This document shows, one piece after another, positions 35,235 to 46,664 of a stretch of DNA of 64,000 nucleotides. A program made the translations under genes and the position numbers. Below the pieces are notes generated by a model. That model was given only the letters and a program-made list of their open reading frames with translations, was not told the origin of the DNA and ran no database searches. The first letter of the stretch is position 1; each line of letters opens with the position of its first letter. This DNA comes from Peromyscus leucopus. Its lineage: Eukaryota; Chordata; Mammalia; Rodentia; Cricetidae. The stretch lies in the NCBI RefSeq assembly GCF_004664715.2, contig NC_051079.1:57447660-57511659 (forward strand), read 5' to 3'.

Positions 35235-36441
35235 TGGTAACTGGTCCACATCACCCTAAAAATCTAGACCAAGAATTTCAGGGTTTTACATTTTACCTAA
35301 GGTGAGAAAACCCTAAATACATTGTAACCACATCCCTGGAAAATAAATCCATGCCTTACTTTTTCTCCATCAATCAAAGGGAGATAAAAACAAAAGAAAT
35401 TGTAAGGAGTTTTCCAAACACAAAGTGTCTGTATGAACTAGGACAAGCCACAAATTGTCAGTCTTCATCTTCTGCAGCTGTCAACATAAAAGGATCTCAA
35501 AGGTCTCATTCAAATCTATGCAGTCACATATGTTCACAGGCCTTAGTGGGTTCACAATCTGGTAGGAGTAGGAGACTAACCATCCTGAAAAAAACAGCAA
35601 ACATTACTAGGAAAAATATAATTAGGTGCTCAATTATGTGGTACGGAATGTGAGCATTCTAAGAATTGAGTGCACAGGAGTCTGATGTCGGAAAAAGATG
35701 TCAAAGCTTCATGGAGACATTGTGGGGTTTTTTGCTCGGTCTTAAACATGACGTACTAGCACTGTTATTCTGGATCCATTGGGGCAGTTGATAATTTTCA
35801 GGGCAATAGCTTTGTCTTCTTAATTGTATTTTTCCTCCCTTGAGTTCCTTGTCTACACCATTGGAATTAGCTCTAAATCCACTCCGTCTTATCCTGTTTA
35901 CTGTAGGCTCATGCAGGCTAGCTCCACTGTATGGGAAATCTGCTGAGAGCGGAGCCTCTTCTACCCTGTGTCCTGACTCAACTCTTCTGTGCTTCAACAG
36001 AGGACTCCAATATGCTCAGTATGACTCAGTGCTTACCAGCTCTCTTCATGGAATTGGGATGAATTCATACTTTGCGAAGAGAGCTGGTTTCAAAAGCAAA
36101 GAATTTATTTAAGTAAGGATCGGAGGAGTCTGGAATGGGATGGGAATGAAGAGTATGGTGGATAGGCTAAGAAAACTCAGGTATTTTTTACTGTTTTATT
36201 TTATTTTGGTATTCTGCTGCCAACTGTTCTAGCACCTTTTTTGTTCCTATAAAAAATCCTTCCAGTCTGTAATTCTGAAATCCCCTGCTCAAGTTCTTCT
36301 AAACTTGTATCCTGGTTATGGTTTTATCTGTATACTTTCTCCAGCCTCTAGCTTGGTGCCAGGCATACAATAAATATTCGTCTATGTATGTAAATATATA
36401 ATACATAAGTACCTATTTTTCTACCTATTCATCTATCCCTT
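35235..36441. other. no gene or recognisable repeat
   Basis: Single-copy-looking sequence. Frames at 35351-35653, 35701-35997 and 35840-36112 overlap on opposite strands and are unlikely to be coding. Confidence 0.4.
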
Positions 36442-36766
36442 TTATTACTTTCCTATTACTGTAACAAAACACCATTAGCAAGGCAGTTTGTTAAAGACAG
36501 TGTCATTTAATTGAGCTTATGGTTTCAGAGGGTGCAGCAAAGTCATGGTGGCGGGAACAGCTGAGAGCTCACAGCTCTTGATCCATAAGTCAGAGGCAGG
36601 GAGAGCATACTGGGAATGTTGCAAGTTTTTTGAAACCTCAAAGCCTGCCCCAAATTCCACACCTTCCAAACAAACACTTCTTTCCCAAACAGTTCCACAC
36701 CAACTAGGAACCAACCAGTTTGAACTAGTATTGAGCCTAGGGGAGCCATTCTCACGGAAACCACCA
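36442..36766 (-). repeat. ERVL-MaLR-type LTR
   Basis: Reverse complement of the rodent MaLR arrangement: 'tattactgtaacaaaacacc' is the 3' terminus, 'cagagggtgcagcaaagtca' plus 'tggtggcgggaacagctgag' is the middle, and 'ctcacggaaaccacca' is the start. Same class as 37596-37885 and 58281-58625. Confidence 0.7.
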
Positions 36767-37595
36767 GATTCCTTAAATGTATTGTTCTTTAGATAACTCT
36801 TGCTACTAAATATCAGTTAAGGGCAAACTAACACATGTAGTTCCAAATGTGTGAGTAAGCTCGGCCAGGAGCCCCTGAACCCAGCACATGTTGCCAACAC
36901 TGTAACACTGTTACAGATGTGTGACTAAGAAAAACTCACTATTGGAGTTTAAGCTTTTTGAGGTTGTATGTTACACAGCCTTGTTGTGATGCTAACTAAC
37001 TGATGCACAGGGCTTCGCAGCAGCCTTGGGGAAGGATTCCAGTACCCCCAGCTGTAGTTCTTAGTCATCCCTAACACACCAATGTGCCAGAACTTATATT
37101 TCTAAGACTTCTCTATTTTTTTTTCCCTCTCCCTGTTACTTGGAAACATAGTTAATGTTTTAGGGACTGGTGAAATGTAAGAGGCTGTGGAGAAAGTGGA
37201 GCAAAAGAAGTGTCTCAAATGGAGACACTATATTTGTTACTGAAGAGACAAAGAATTTTTAAATGACTTCAAATGACAAATTAGAAAGAGTGGAAACAAA
37301 AATCCTCTAAACTGAAGCCTTGAATGACATGAGTACTTTGTACTTGGAGAGTATGGCGACCACTGGAGGATTCTGAACAAGAAATTGGCCATAATCTTAT
37401 CAGTGTCTGTTGTGTGAGGACAGGTATAGTTGGGGGGCGGGGAGTCAGTGAAAGCCAACAGAAGAGTGGACAGAAGCCCCAGGCAGAGCCCAACCCTGTC
37501 ATCTGCAGCAGATCGAAGCTTTCAAAGACCCCCTCAATCAGGAGAAACTTCAATTCTTGACTGTGGCAAAAAAGAATTACAAGATGAATCAGTGG
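36767..37595. other. no gene or recognisable repeat
   Basis: Single-copy-looking DNA. A small perfect inverted repeat, CTGTAAC-act-GTTACAG, lies at 36900-36916. The 201-codon minus-strand frame 37281-37886 starts in this stretch's right neighbour and lacks any recognisable protein feature. Confidence 0.4.
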
Positions 37596-37885
37596 TGTAT
37601 AGGTTACTTTTCCATCACTGTGATAAAGACACCTGACCAAGGCAACATGCAGAAGGAAGAGTTTGTGTGGGCTTAGGGTTCCAGAGTGATAAGCGTCCCT
37701 TACCATCATGGCAGAGAAACATAGCAACAGGAGAGCATGGAGGCTGAAGCTGTGGCTGAGGAAGGACTCACATCGCCAACCACAAGCAGGAAGCAAAGGG
37801 AACCAACCTGAAGTGCCATGAGGGTTTAAACTCTCAAAGGTACTTCCAGTGACATCCTTCTTCCTACAAAACCATTCAAACCACA
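37596..37885 (-). repeat. ERVL-MaLR-type LTR
   Basis: 'gttacttttccatcactgtg', 'gcaacatgcagaaggaagag', 'taccatcatggcagagaaac', 'gacatccttcttcctac' and the closing 'accattcaaaccaca' reproduce the reversed MaLR-type order. The flanks AGTGG and AGTAT agree at only three of five positions, so the target duplication is not certain. Confidence 0.72.
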
Positions 37886-37924
37886 AGTATGAAACAGAGT
37901 TGGCATTTTTTATTTTTCCTTATT

Positions 37925-38075
37925 TTTTATTTATATATTATTTTAATATATATTTATATATTATTTATATATTTATTTTATTAAGAAATCTTTTCATTCA
38001 TTTTACACACCAATCAAAGATCCCCCTCTTCCCTCCTCCTGCCCAACCCCAGGATCCCTCTCCCAAGAATCAGCA
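37925..38075 (-). repeat. L1 3' terminus fragment
   Basis: AT-rich run, then 'aagaaatcttttcattcatt', 'ttacacaccaatcaaagatc', 'cccctcttccctcctcctgc', 'ccaaccccaggatccctctc': the reversed end of a rodent L1. Confidence 0.7.
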
Positions 38076-39011
38076 TTTTTAAAGAAGATATTTTTAAATA
38101 TGGATGTGAGCATGGGCATCAATAGACAGACAATCACCTAGGGAAAGGGCAGGACTTACCCTTGTGTGAATGTGGGTTTATTAAGAGAGAGTCACACCAT
38201 CTGTCCCCTAATATCCATACCTACCATTTTGATGGCTACCAAACTTACATTTTACAAAGATTTCTAAAGGACACCTACTCCACCCCCCACCCCCCACCCC
38301 CGCCCCTCCCCTCCCGTTTCTTCTTTTTTTTTCTGGTGAGTTCAGAGGGTCCTTTCCGAGATGCATTGGCTAGGATTACAGGCCAATGAGATAAAACCAC
38401 AGCTCACAAGCATTGCATAGGGGCTTGAGACATGTTTTTACTGTAAACAAAATTTATAGTCTCCTTTGTGAGTTTCCAGAAAATGGCAGGTTTACATGTG
38501 GGAAAGGTGTAAGACCATGCTTGAAGGTCATATGTGTTTAGGCCTTATGCATACTTTCAAGCTATTTTAACATTCTTATTTGAAATATCACTGTATATAA
38601 AGAACACTATCTCCACACAGGCAACCTCCACAGCACATTTTGCTAACTATGCTGCAGTTGTTGACTTTCAGCTGGTGAAAGACCTCAGGCTATAGAGTGA
38701 GGGGTTCCTTTCTCTTCCACGTCCCTGTCTGTCCTGCCTGAAGGGGGTGGCCGCACAAATTAAGGTGAAATGTGGTGGCCCCATTACTATGCTGTGAGCA
38801 AAGATTCCTGCTGAATGGAGAACCAGAATGATTTGTTGATGGGTGAGACACAGGGCATCGATATTTGAGTTCACTTCTTTGGAGACAAGAACTAAAAGAA
38901 TAGAGTGATCCTTCCCCACGAGGCAAAGCTCTAAGGAATGGGTTCAAAGGAAAGACCAGGAGGTCTATTTTGGAGGGGACAAGGCTAAGATGTGTGCTAT
39001 GCATTCAAGTG
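38076..39011. other. no gene; C-rich run
   Basis: Nothing recognised apart from a C-rich run at 38279-38315 (CCCCCCACCCCCCACCCCCG type), with i-motif/G4 potential. Overlapping frames at 38668-39004 look random. Confidence 0.4.
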
Positions 39012-39017
39012 AGATAT

Positions 39018-39541
39018 TGTGGTATTGTGTTCCCCAAAATATTGTGTACCCTAATAAATTTATCTGGGGTCAGAGAACAGACAGCCACTAGATACAGAGG
39101 CTAGAAAATGGTTGCACTCATGCCTTTAATCCTAGCATTCCAGAGGGAGAAATCCATCTGGGATCTCTGAGTTCAAGGCCACATTGGAAAAAGCCAAGCA
39201 TGGTGACACACGCCTTTAATCCCAGAAATTGAGCCTTTAATCCCAGGGAGTGGTGGTAGAAAGCAGAAAGGTATATAAGGCGTGAGGACCAGAAACTAGA
39301 AGCATTTGGCTGGTTAAGCTTTTAGCTGGTTAACCTTTCAGGCTTTGGAGCAACAGTTCAGCTGAGAGCCATTGGGATGAGGACATAGAAGCTTCCAGTC
39401 TAAAGAAACACGAGCAGCTGAGAAGTTGGCCAGGTGAGGTTAGCTGTGGTTTGTTCTGGTTCTCTGATCTCCAGCATTCACCCCAACAACTGGCTTCAGG
39501 TTTGACCTTATTAATAAGAACTTTTTAAGATTCATGCTACA
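39018..39541 (+). mobile_element. solo LTR, ERV2-like, family copy 2
   Basis: A 524-bp LTR, TGTGGTATTG...ATGCTACA, flanked by a perfect 6-bp duplication AGATAT (39012-39017, 39542-39547). TATATAAGG box at 39272-39280; 'ttaataagaac' near the 3' end. It shares the whole structure of 21562-22080, including the B1-like modules at about 39100-39260. The flanks differ, so the two arose by separate insertions. No internal retroviral region is attached. Confidence 0.92.
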
Positions 39542-39547
39542 AGATAT

Positions 39548-40359
39548 ATTGAGTATAATATGACCTACATCTAGTAATAAGAGAGTCATGTCTGATTCAG
39601 TGGCATAATTAGAGTCCTTTTCAATGCAAACAAGGCTACATGGTTATTAACATCTATTTGCTTTCAATTATCATAGAAACTATATCTTTATTTTATTGAC
39701 TTGAAATTTTGCATACATAGCACCATGATTCCTCATTAGCAGACTCGGTTATTTATTTTCAGAATGTGCATTTCGTTTGGTGACATAAATTACCATGAAA
39801 ATCACAAAAGCTTTTAAATCACCCTTTGCTTCAAGTGCTGAACAAAAATGGAATCAATGAAAACATGCCATCAAGTTGTATATTTGGGTTTTAATTTGTT
39901 TTGTTACACAGGATATCAAACATATAGATATTTTACTGTCTTCCAGTTGGTTTTAGTTTTAGATAATCCTAAGGTTTTCCAGTCACTCAAAAAGTATTTA
40001 TTGATAAATGCTATGAGCTTGAAAAATTCTAGAGGACAGGGGATTTTTTTTTTTTTTTTATAATGCCCCTTTTGCAATTGGTAGAAGCCTGTTCGGAGGC
40101 TGTGATTGGGTGGTAGATAGGGAGAAGGAGTAAGAGAATGGAGTAAAATTGACATCACAATATAACTACAAATACTATAAATAAAGGTTTGAGCAAATTG
40201 TTTAGGTGTGTGGGGAGGAAGAGCTCTCCTAGCATAGAGAAATTATATCCCAGTATATATTTTTTTCAGTCAAAATTAATTTTATTAGCTGCCTACTTGG
40301 AACCAGCTTATTGATTTTACTTTGCTTATATGGTTAAAAACTAAATAAAATAATATAGT
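39548..40359. other. no gene or recognisable repeat
   Basis: AT-rich single-copy-looking DNA with a T15 run at 40045-40059. Confidence 0.4.
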
Positions 40360-40364
40360 GAATT

Positions 40365-40764
40365 TCTTTTTAAATTAATTTTTTTCTTTGACAGTTTCAT
40401 ACATGCAGACGATACACACTAGTCACATTCCTCTCTACTCTCAGGCTTATTGTCTTTATTCATGGTTAAACTACATGAAGTCAGAAGACTGGACACTGGG
40501 AAACATTCATCTTTTATTTTACTTTGTATTTAATGTGCTCTTCAGCAACCTCATATCTGTAAGTAAGGCGCTCTGGTCACTCTGAACTTCTACCCTTTCT
40601 TAGCTCCCTCCCATCTCTCCCTTCTCGTATTTGTGTCTTTGGTTTGTGACCCACCATCTTTAATTAAGGCTGTCTATGTGGTCATGGGTTTGGAACTGTT
40701 CACTGGAGCCTGATGAACTCACCCGTCTCCACACACTAGTATTCTCCTGCAGGGAGAAGTTTCC
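40365..40764 (-). repeat. L1 3'UTR, first part
   Basis: Minus-strand L1 end: 'tttgacagtttcatacatgc', 'cctttcttagctccctccca', and 'gtgacccaccatctttaatt' with 'gtcatgggtttggaactgtt' and 'cactggagcctgatgaactc', conserved 3'UTR landmarks. Interrupted by an LTR at 40765. Confidence 0.65.
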
Positions 40765-41110
40765 TGTCCTGACCACCTCTTCCCAAATAATCACTCAGAG
40801 GCTTAATATAAATTACACATACTCATCCAATAGCTCAGGCTTATTACTAACTAGCTCTTAAATTTTAAGTTACCCCATATTCCTTATTTACATTCTGCCA
40901 CATGGTGGTGCCTTCATTAGCATGACAGGTTCATCTCCTGCTCCCTCGGCATCTGGCTTGCTGGCATCTCCTCTGACTCCACCCTTCCTCATCCCAGCAT
41001 TCTCAGTTTGGCTTTCCTGCCTAACTTTATCCTGTTCAGCTATTGGCCAGTCAGCTTGTTTGTTAAACCAATCATATGGACATAGTGTACAGAAGGATTA
41101 TTCCACAGCA
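40765..41110 (-). mobile_element. solo LTR within L1
   Basis: A 346-bp unit TGTCCTGACC...TCCACAGCA. Minus orientation is inferred because the reverse complement has CCAAT-like and 'gattggtttaacaaac' promoter-side sequence. The block 'aataatcactcagaggctta' and 'atagctcaggcttattacta' belongs to an LTR family I recall as common in hamsters and deer mice. A 35-bp imperfect direct repeat lies on both sides (40706-40740, 41113-41147), much longer than an integrase duplication. Confidence 0.72.
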
Positions 41111-41225
41111 TTGAGCCGGATGAACTCACCTGTCTCCAAACACTGGTGTCCACCCACAACTCTACCAACCCTCATCCTCTTCCCACTCACCCCAAGCCCA
41201 TTTTTTCTTTTTGATTCTGTTTTTT

Positions 41226-41228
<3 letters not shown>
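41111..41228 (-). repeat. L1 3'UTR, second part
   Basis: Short L1 segment between the LTR and a B1. Begins with the second copy of the 35-bp repeat, then pyrimidine-rich 3'UTR sequence. Confidence 0.5.
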
Positions 41229-41274
<46 letters not shown>

Positions 41275-41395
41275 AGATAGGCTCTCTCTACATAGCCTGG
41301 CTGGCTTAGAACTCACTATGTCCACCAGGCTGGTCTCAAGCTCACAGAGATACACCTTCCTCTGCCTCCTGAGTACTAGATACACCCGCCCCCCA
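41229..41395 (-). repeat. B1 SINE
   Basis: T44 tail, then 'gagataggctctctctacat', 'accaggctggtctcaagctc' and 'tcctctgcctcctgagtact'. Minus strand. Truncated or diverged at its 5' end. Confidence 0.88.
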
Positions 41396-43249
41396 CTACA
41401 TTTTCATGTCTCTTGGTTTTGCCTTACTTTTGCTTTTGCTGGGGTGTCTACTGGGTTTCCCCGAGGTTGCTTACATGGGCAGAGGTGTGAAGCTATCTAC
41501 TGGAGCAAGAGTAACTTGCCAACGGCTACATCACTGAGGACAGTGACTTCCTCCATTGCCCTTAGCGGCACTGGGTGGGGTGGGCCCTCCTGAGATCCTC
41601 CCCTACTTACAAATTCATATTTAGTGGTCAGTCTCCTGTAGGCTCATACAGGCAACTGCAGCTAATGTGAGCTCATGAGGGCAATGGCCAGGCCCCAAGA
41701 CAGCATGTCACAGCCCTTCTCCCCATCATGAAACTCATCCATTCTTTCTACCCCTTCTTCTGTGGTGTTTTCTGAGCTATGGAGAGGATGATGCGAATAT
41801 TCCATTTAAGGCTGAGTGTTTAACAGTCATTTGATCTCAGCACCTTGACCAGCTACCACCCATCAGTCCCTGTACTGACTATTATCTATTATAAAGAGAT
41901 GTTTCTTCGATCAAAGCTTAAGGCAGCACTGGTCTACTGGTATTCCATAAATATTCAGGAGGCCTCTTGACCACATGTCCCCTTAGCAAAACAGAAGTAG
42001 TAGGTTCACCCCTAGTACCTAGAACCTCCCCAGTTATGGGCGTTTGACCAAGTCTACAGTCCCAGGCATGAACTTCCTTCTATGGGTTGGGCCTCATATC
42101 CAGTCATAATACATCAGTTGGTTACTGTCATTACAATCATTCTGCTATGGCCCCAGTAAGCATCTCTTGCTTGGCAAGTGGGTATTGTAGTGTTCAAAGC
42201 TGGGGAATGCCATTGCTGACTTTTCTCTCATGGCTGCCTTTATAACAACTGCAAACACTATAAAAGTTAGCCAGGGCACTCCATTTCATCATGGCTTCTC
42301 TATATTCTACAACTATGACAACATGGTGTCTTCAGCCATCGGATCATAATATCCACTTCCGGTAGACAGCCAGGGAAAGTGGCTGTAGCTTAAATACTTG
42401 GAAAGGCCCCTGGGAACTTCCTGACCAACAGTTCCTAATGGGGTGTTCTACACCTGGTACTTGGATTTTCATTTACTCTCCTGTGGCTCTGGAATCTCAT
42501 CACCCACCAGAACATGGCACCCATATTCAAAATCTGTTTTTAAAATTGTTTTCAATTAGCCCGTAAGTCCTGATTTCCCCACGATGTCTTCACATATTGA
42601 TATTTTAGTTAATCCTCACCTAGCTCCCCATCTTCTCTTTCATCTCCTCCATCAATTTCCATATTCATGTGGACTACCATCCCTTCCCTGCTTAAGGTAC
42701 CTACTTCTTCCCACCATGACACACCTCCCCCCTTTATTGCTTCCAGGTCTCTACACACATTCCCAAGTTAAACAAATATAAAAATTTAAAGCTACAATTC
42801 ACATTAGAGAGAACATGCAGAGTTTGACTTTCTGGGACTGCATTACCTCACTCAGCATAATTCTGTAATATTTTCTAGTCCCATCCATTTTCTTGCGATT
42901 TTCCTTTTTCTTTTACCAGTGAAGAAAATCCCATTGTGTGCATGTGCCATGTTTTTCATTATCCGTTCATTGACTGATGGGCACCAGGGTTGCATTTCCT
43001 AGCTGTTGTGAACAGAGCAGCGATGAATGTGGACAGGCAGTTGTCTCTGTAGTACAATAGTCTTTTGGCTTTACAGTGGTATGGCTGGGTCCTATGGCAG
43101 TTCTAGTTTTTTTGTTTGTTTTGTTTTTTTGAGGAGCTTGAGAAAACTCTAGAATGATTTATATAGTGGCTGCACTAGTTTGCACCCCCACTAACAGTGG
43201 GGTAATATAAATATTTTCTTTACCCCACATCATCACCAGCATTTGTTGT
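41396..43249 (-). repeat. L1 3'UTR and ORF2 end
   Basis: Long minus-strand L1 portion. It passes 'agtaacttgccaacggctac', 'gctcatgagggcaatggcca', 'aaagagatgtttcttcgatc', then 'tagacagccagggaaagtgg', a pyrimidine-rich zone, 'cattacctcactcagcataa', 'gttgtgaacagagcagcgat' and 'actagtttgcacccccacta'. The last blocks correspond to the C-terminal ORF2 and 3' junction. Reading frames are broken throughout. Confidence 0.8.
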
Positions 43250-43262
43250 CATTTTTATTCTT

Positions 43263-43430
43263 TGTTTTTTTTTTTGTTTGTTTGTTTTTTTGTTTTTCCC
43301 AAGCGAGGGGTTTCCACTGTAGCCTTGGCTGTCCAGGAACTCACTCTATAGACCAGGCTGACCTCAAACTCACAGAGATCCACCTGCCTCTGCCTCCTGA
43401 TTAAAGGTGTGTGCACCACCACCTGACCAT
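43263..43430 (-). repeat. B1 SINE with 13-bp target duplication
   Basis: T/G-rich tail, 'aagcgaggggtttccactgt', 'agaccaggctgacctcaaac', ending 'caccaccacctgac'. Flanked by CATTTTTATTCTT at 43250-43262 and 43431-43443, a clean L1-mediated duplication. It inserted into the older L1. Confidence 0.95.
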
Positions 43431-43555
43431 CATTTTTATTCTTGATGGTAGCCAATTTGACTGGGGTGAGGGAGAATCTTAAAGTAGCTTTAATCTGATT
43501 TCCCCGATGGCTAAATCCATCCTCAATTTTGTGCACAGGACTCTATCTTACAGTT
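43431..43555 (-). repeat. L1, last part
   Basis: 'gatggtagccaatttgactg' and 'atctgatttccccgatggct' continue the L1 beyond the B1. Confidence 0.72.
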
Positions 43556-46500
43556 CACCCCTCTTTTTTTCTACCTTGTTGGAAGGGGCTTACCCTTCTC
43601 AGAGATACCGTGAGAACGTGTGAATTCGATAAATATTGAGCTTCTAAGTTTACCTTGTGGATAGCGGGATTTTAGCGTTGCGTCAGTGACCTCTAAAGCT
43701 TGAGTTTTGCTGATGAGTGATGATTGACAGGCAGGAGTGGAGAGGAGGATGACTTCTCGGAGCCTATCACTAGAGTGTCTGCCTTCATCACACCAGCAAA
43801 GGGGATACACTGGAAGGGGTTCCCTCTTGCTGGCTTGTTTGAAAGCCTAGGACCCATGTTGCAAATATTCAATAAAGAATGTAGGACTCACCAAAGCCCC
43901 ACACTGTTACTAAAACGAGGTCCATTCATTCCCAATGTTTTATATGTGATAAAAGTGAACGATGAGGATCTGAGCTCTGTCTGGTGGGAGGCAGCCTGCA
44001 TTTAAACCTCAACTCACAGCTTGGGGGCGAAAGTACTCACTGTGGGCGACTTACTTAATTCTCCTAAGTCTAGGTGTCTTCTAAGAAGGGTGGGCGCTAA
44101 AAACAGTCCAGGGGGTTGTTACAAAATCATGTGGAATTATCAGGGACAAGCATGTAGCCCAATGCTGTGCACAAAGAAAATGTTCAGTAAATACTAGGAA
44201 TTTTGCCTCCCCATTTTTATCCTTTTGTTTTGTAATTTCAATTTTGGTGAGCGTAGAGCCAGATGTGATGATGTGAAATAAGAAAGGCGTATCAGAGGAC
44301 AACCCGGTTTTGTGATCCTAACTACATAGTTAATCGGTAAATTGGATAGCCTGCCATTCTAAGGAATGTCCACTAGGTGGCAACATGTGGTCATATTTAC
44401 TGTCTGCTCTGAATTTGTGAGCAGGATCATGAGAGATTAGGCGGCATGGCATTCACCTCATCTGACACTTCAGAATTTTGTTACCACATGACTAACTGGC
44501 CATAGTAATTATTTGGGGGAAATACTACAATTATGAGTTTTTGCTTAAAAATAACATAGTTTCTGTTCCCATGTTGGGTTAATTTAGGACTCTTTATAGT
44601 TACCAGCAGCTGGAAACTAAGACCTCAGGAAGGACAAAGTATGTCTTTGTTCATTAAACAAATGTTTATGGACTTCCTGATAGAGATGGGATACAGTCTC
44701 TGGACTCACAATTGCTCACAGTTGAACAAGAACACAGTAAGTAAACTGTTGGCCTTCTGTTAGTGATGGTGGAAAACAGGCTAATGGAAATTTGAAATAA
44801 AAGATGAAAGTCTGCTCAGAGAGTACACTGAAACTAAGTTCACTCAATAAATGACTTGTAGCTCTTAAGAAAAAAAAACCCGAACAATCAAGGCTCCATA
44901 TGACTTGCCACAACCACATGAAGGTCTTTCAAATAATCAACCAACATATGCTCCCAGCAGGCTGCCCCCACCTCTTCAAACAAGTGTAGATTCTACGGAA
45001 GATGCCCCCCCCCCAGTCTGGTTGCTACGTAGCTGATTCATGGGATGCAGCTTCTAGTGCCCACTTCACAGAAAGGACCCTTGAGGATGGGGCACTGCAT
45101 CTGGACAACCTCCCCAGATCAACGTGGTTTTTCACTCTCGCTAGTGAATTCTGTACTTGTGCAGTAAGACTTTCCTCCCAACCCCTTATGCCAGCTCAAC
45201 TCTACATTTTAATTTTGTAATTTACTTTATACTGTGTAAAGTAATAAAGTGATACCCAGGCGGAGTAATTAATAGTTATTAACTGATTTTGTGAAAAGTT
45301 AAGTTGAGGACCTAAAACATACTCAAAGACCAGCTGCTAAAATACTTTTGGCTCCACCAAATACCATGTGTTTACCTCATGTCGCCAAGAGGAAACCATT
45401 GATCTCACAGGAGAGAACAGGACGGGGATTATTAGAAACTTTAAAGGGTTGGAGGAGGAAGAATTAAAGTTGGATAAAGAGTGCCAAGATCTTTAGGACT
45501 CAGTTCAGGATAGACCCTTCAGTTACTCTCTTAAATACTTTATAAAGGACTAGAAGAAGTGTGTAGGTTCTAAATATAAAGAAATGATAAAAGGTAAAGG
45601 ATATAAAAAATACTAATCACACCAACTTGACTGTTACACATGGTATAGATGTATGAATTATTGTATTATACAGTGAATTGTTATAATAATTCCATATATA
45701 TACATATATGCTTAAAAATCTTGTGATCTCAAAATAGCTATGATGCATTAGGTAAAATTAATAAAAACCTCAAAAGTTTCTACACAGACTGCTTCAAAGG
45801 TGTGTTCTAAGTTTTGCTTTTCTCAAGGTTATGAGCTTTGGGGATGCTTCCTTAGAATCAGGGTGTTTGAGATGAAGGAGACTCAAGGATGCTCAGTTAG
45901 GGGGCTATGTTTACATTTGTGTTTGAAGTCAAAGTAAAACGTTTAACTATTATGTATGGCTTTTCATGATTCTACAAGGTTGGCTGATTTTTTTTTCGAC
46001 ATCCTTGCAATTGTTTTTCACCAAAATAAACTTTTCAAAACTAATCAAAACAATTCCTGTTCCATTTCTTTGCCCTTCTTATCCCTTAAATCCAGGAGTC
46101 AAGATTTCAGTTCTCTCAAATGTTTCCTTTGCCATCTTAATGAACAGAGCCCGTGTGTCTGTGTGTCTGCCCTTAATCTAGGTTCCCTGTGGGGTCTAAG
46201 CTCAGACAAGCTTCTTAGATGGTCCATGCCTGCTGTCTTTCTACATGTGACTGCTGGGTTAATTCTCCTAAAGTTCTATTTAGGTTGTTCAAATTGTGCC
46301 TGATAGGTCTGTGGGTTTGGGGTGAGTGGGTTTGAAATAGAGGAATGGAGGATGAAGGGTGAGAATAGAGGTGCATGGAAGGGTCCGTGCGAAAGCTGAA
46401 TGGACCACATCAGTCAAGTCATTCAATCAATGGAATTAAAGGACATAGCTGGTTTTGTTGAGGGAGCTGAGACTCTACCGTGTAAGAGGACAGAGGGCAT

Positions 46501-46660
46501 GATGGAGGAGCCAAAATGGGACTGAGTGATGCAGGATGGGATGAATTATCGAATGTGCTCTTAGTAGCAGGGCGGCTCTGAACAGAAGGAAGGGTGCTGA
46601 GGCTGGCTTCTCCCAGCTGTACATCAAAGTTAAGACATGTGCTATATCCTCTCTCCTTTT
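43556..46660. other. no gene or recognisable repeat
   Basis: About 3 kb of mixed, repeat-poor single-copy-looking DNA with a C10 run at 45005-45014. Two overlapping plus-strand frames (45956-46303) show no protein-like feature I recognise. Confidence 0.45.
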
Positions 46661-46664
46661 TTAA

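Noticed and set aside
37281..37886. 201-codon minus-strand frame, the longest in the window
   Set aside because: It crosses a MaLR-type LTR, has no recognised domain, and its Cys/Ser/Leu-rich composition looks like chance translation.
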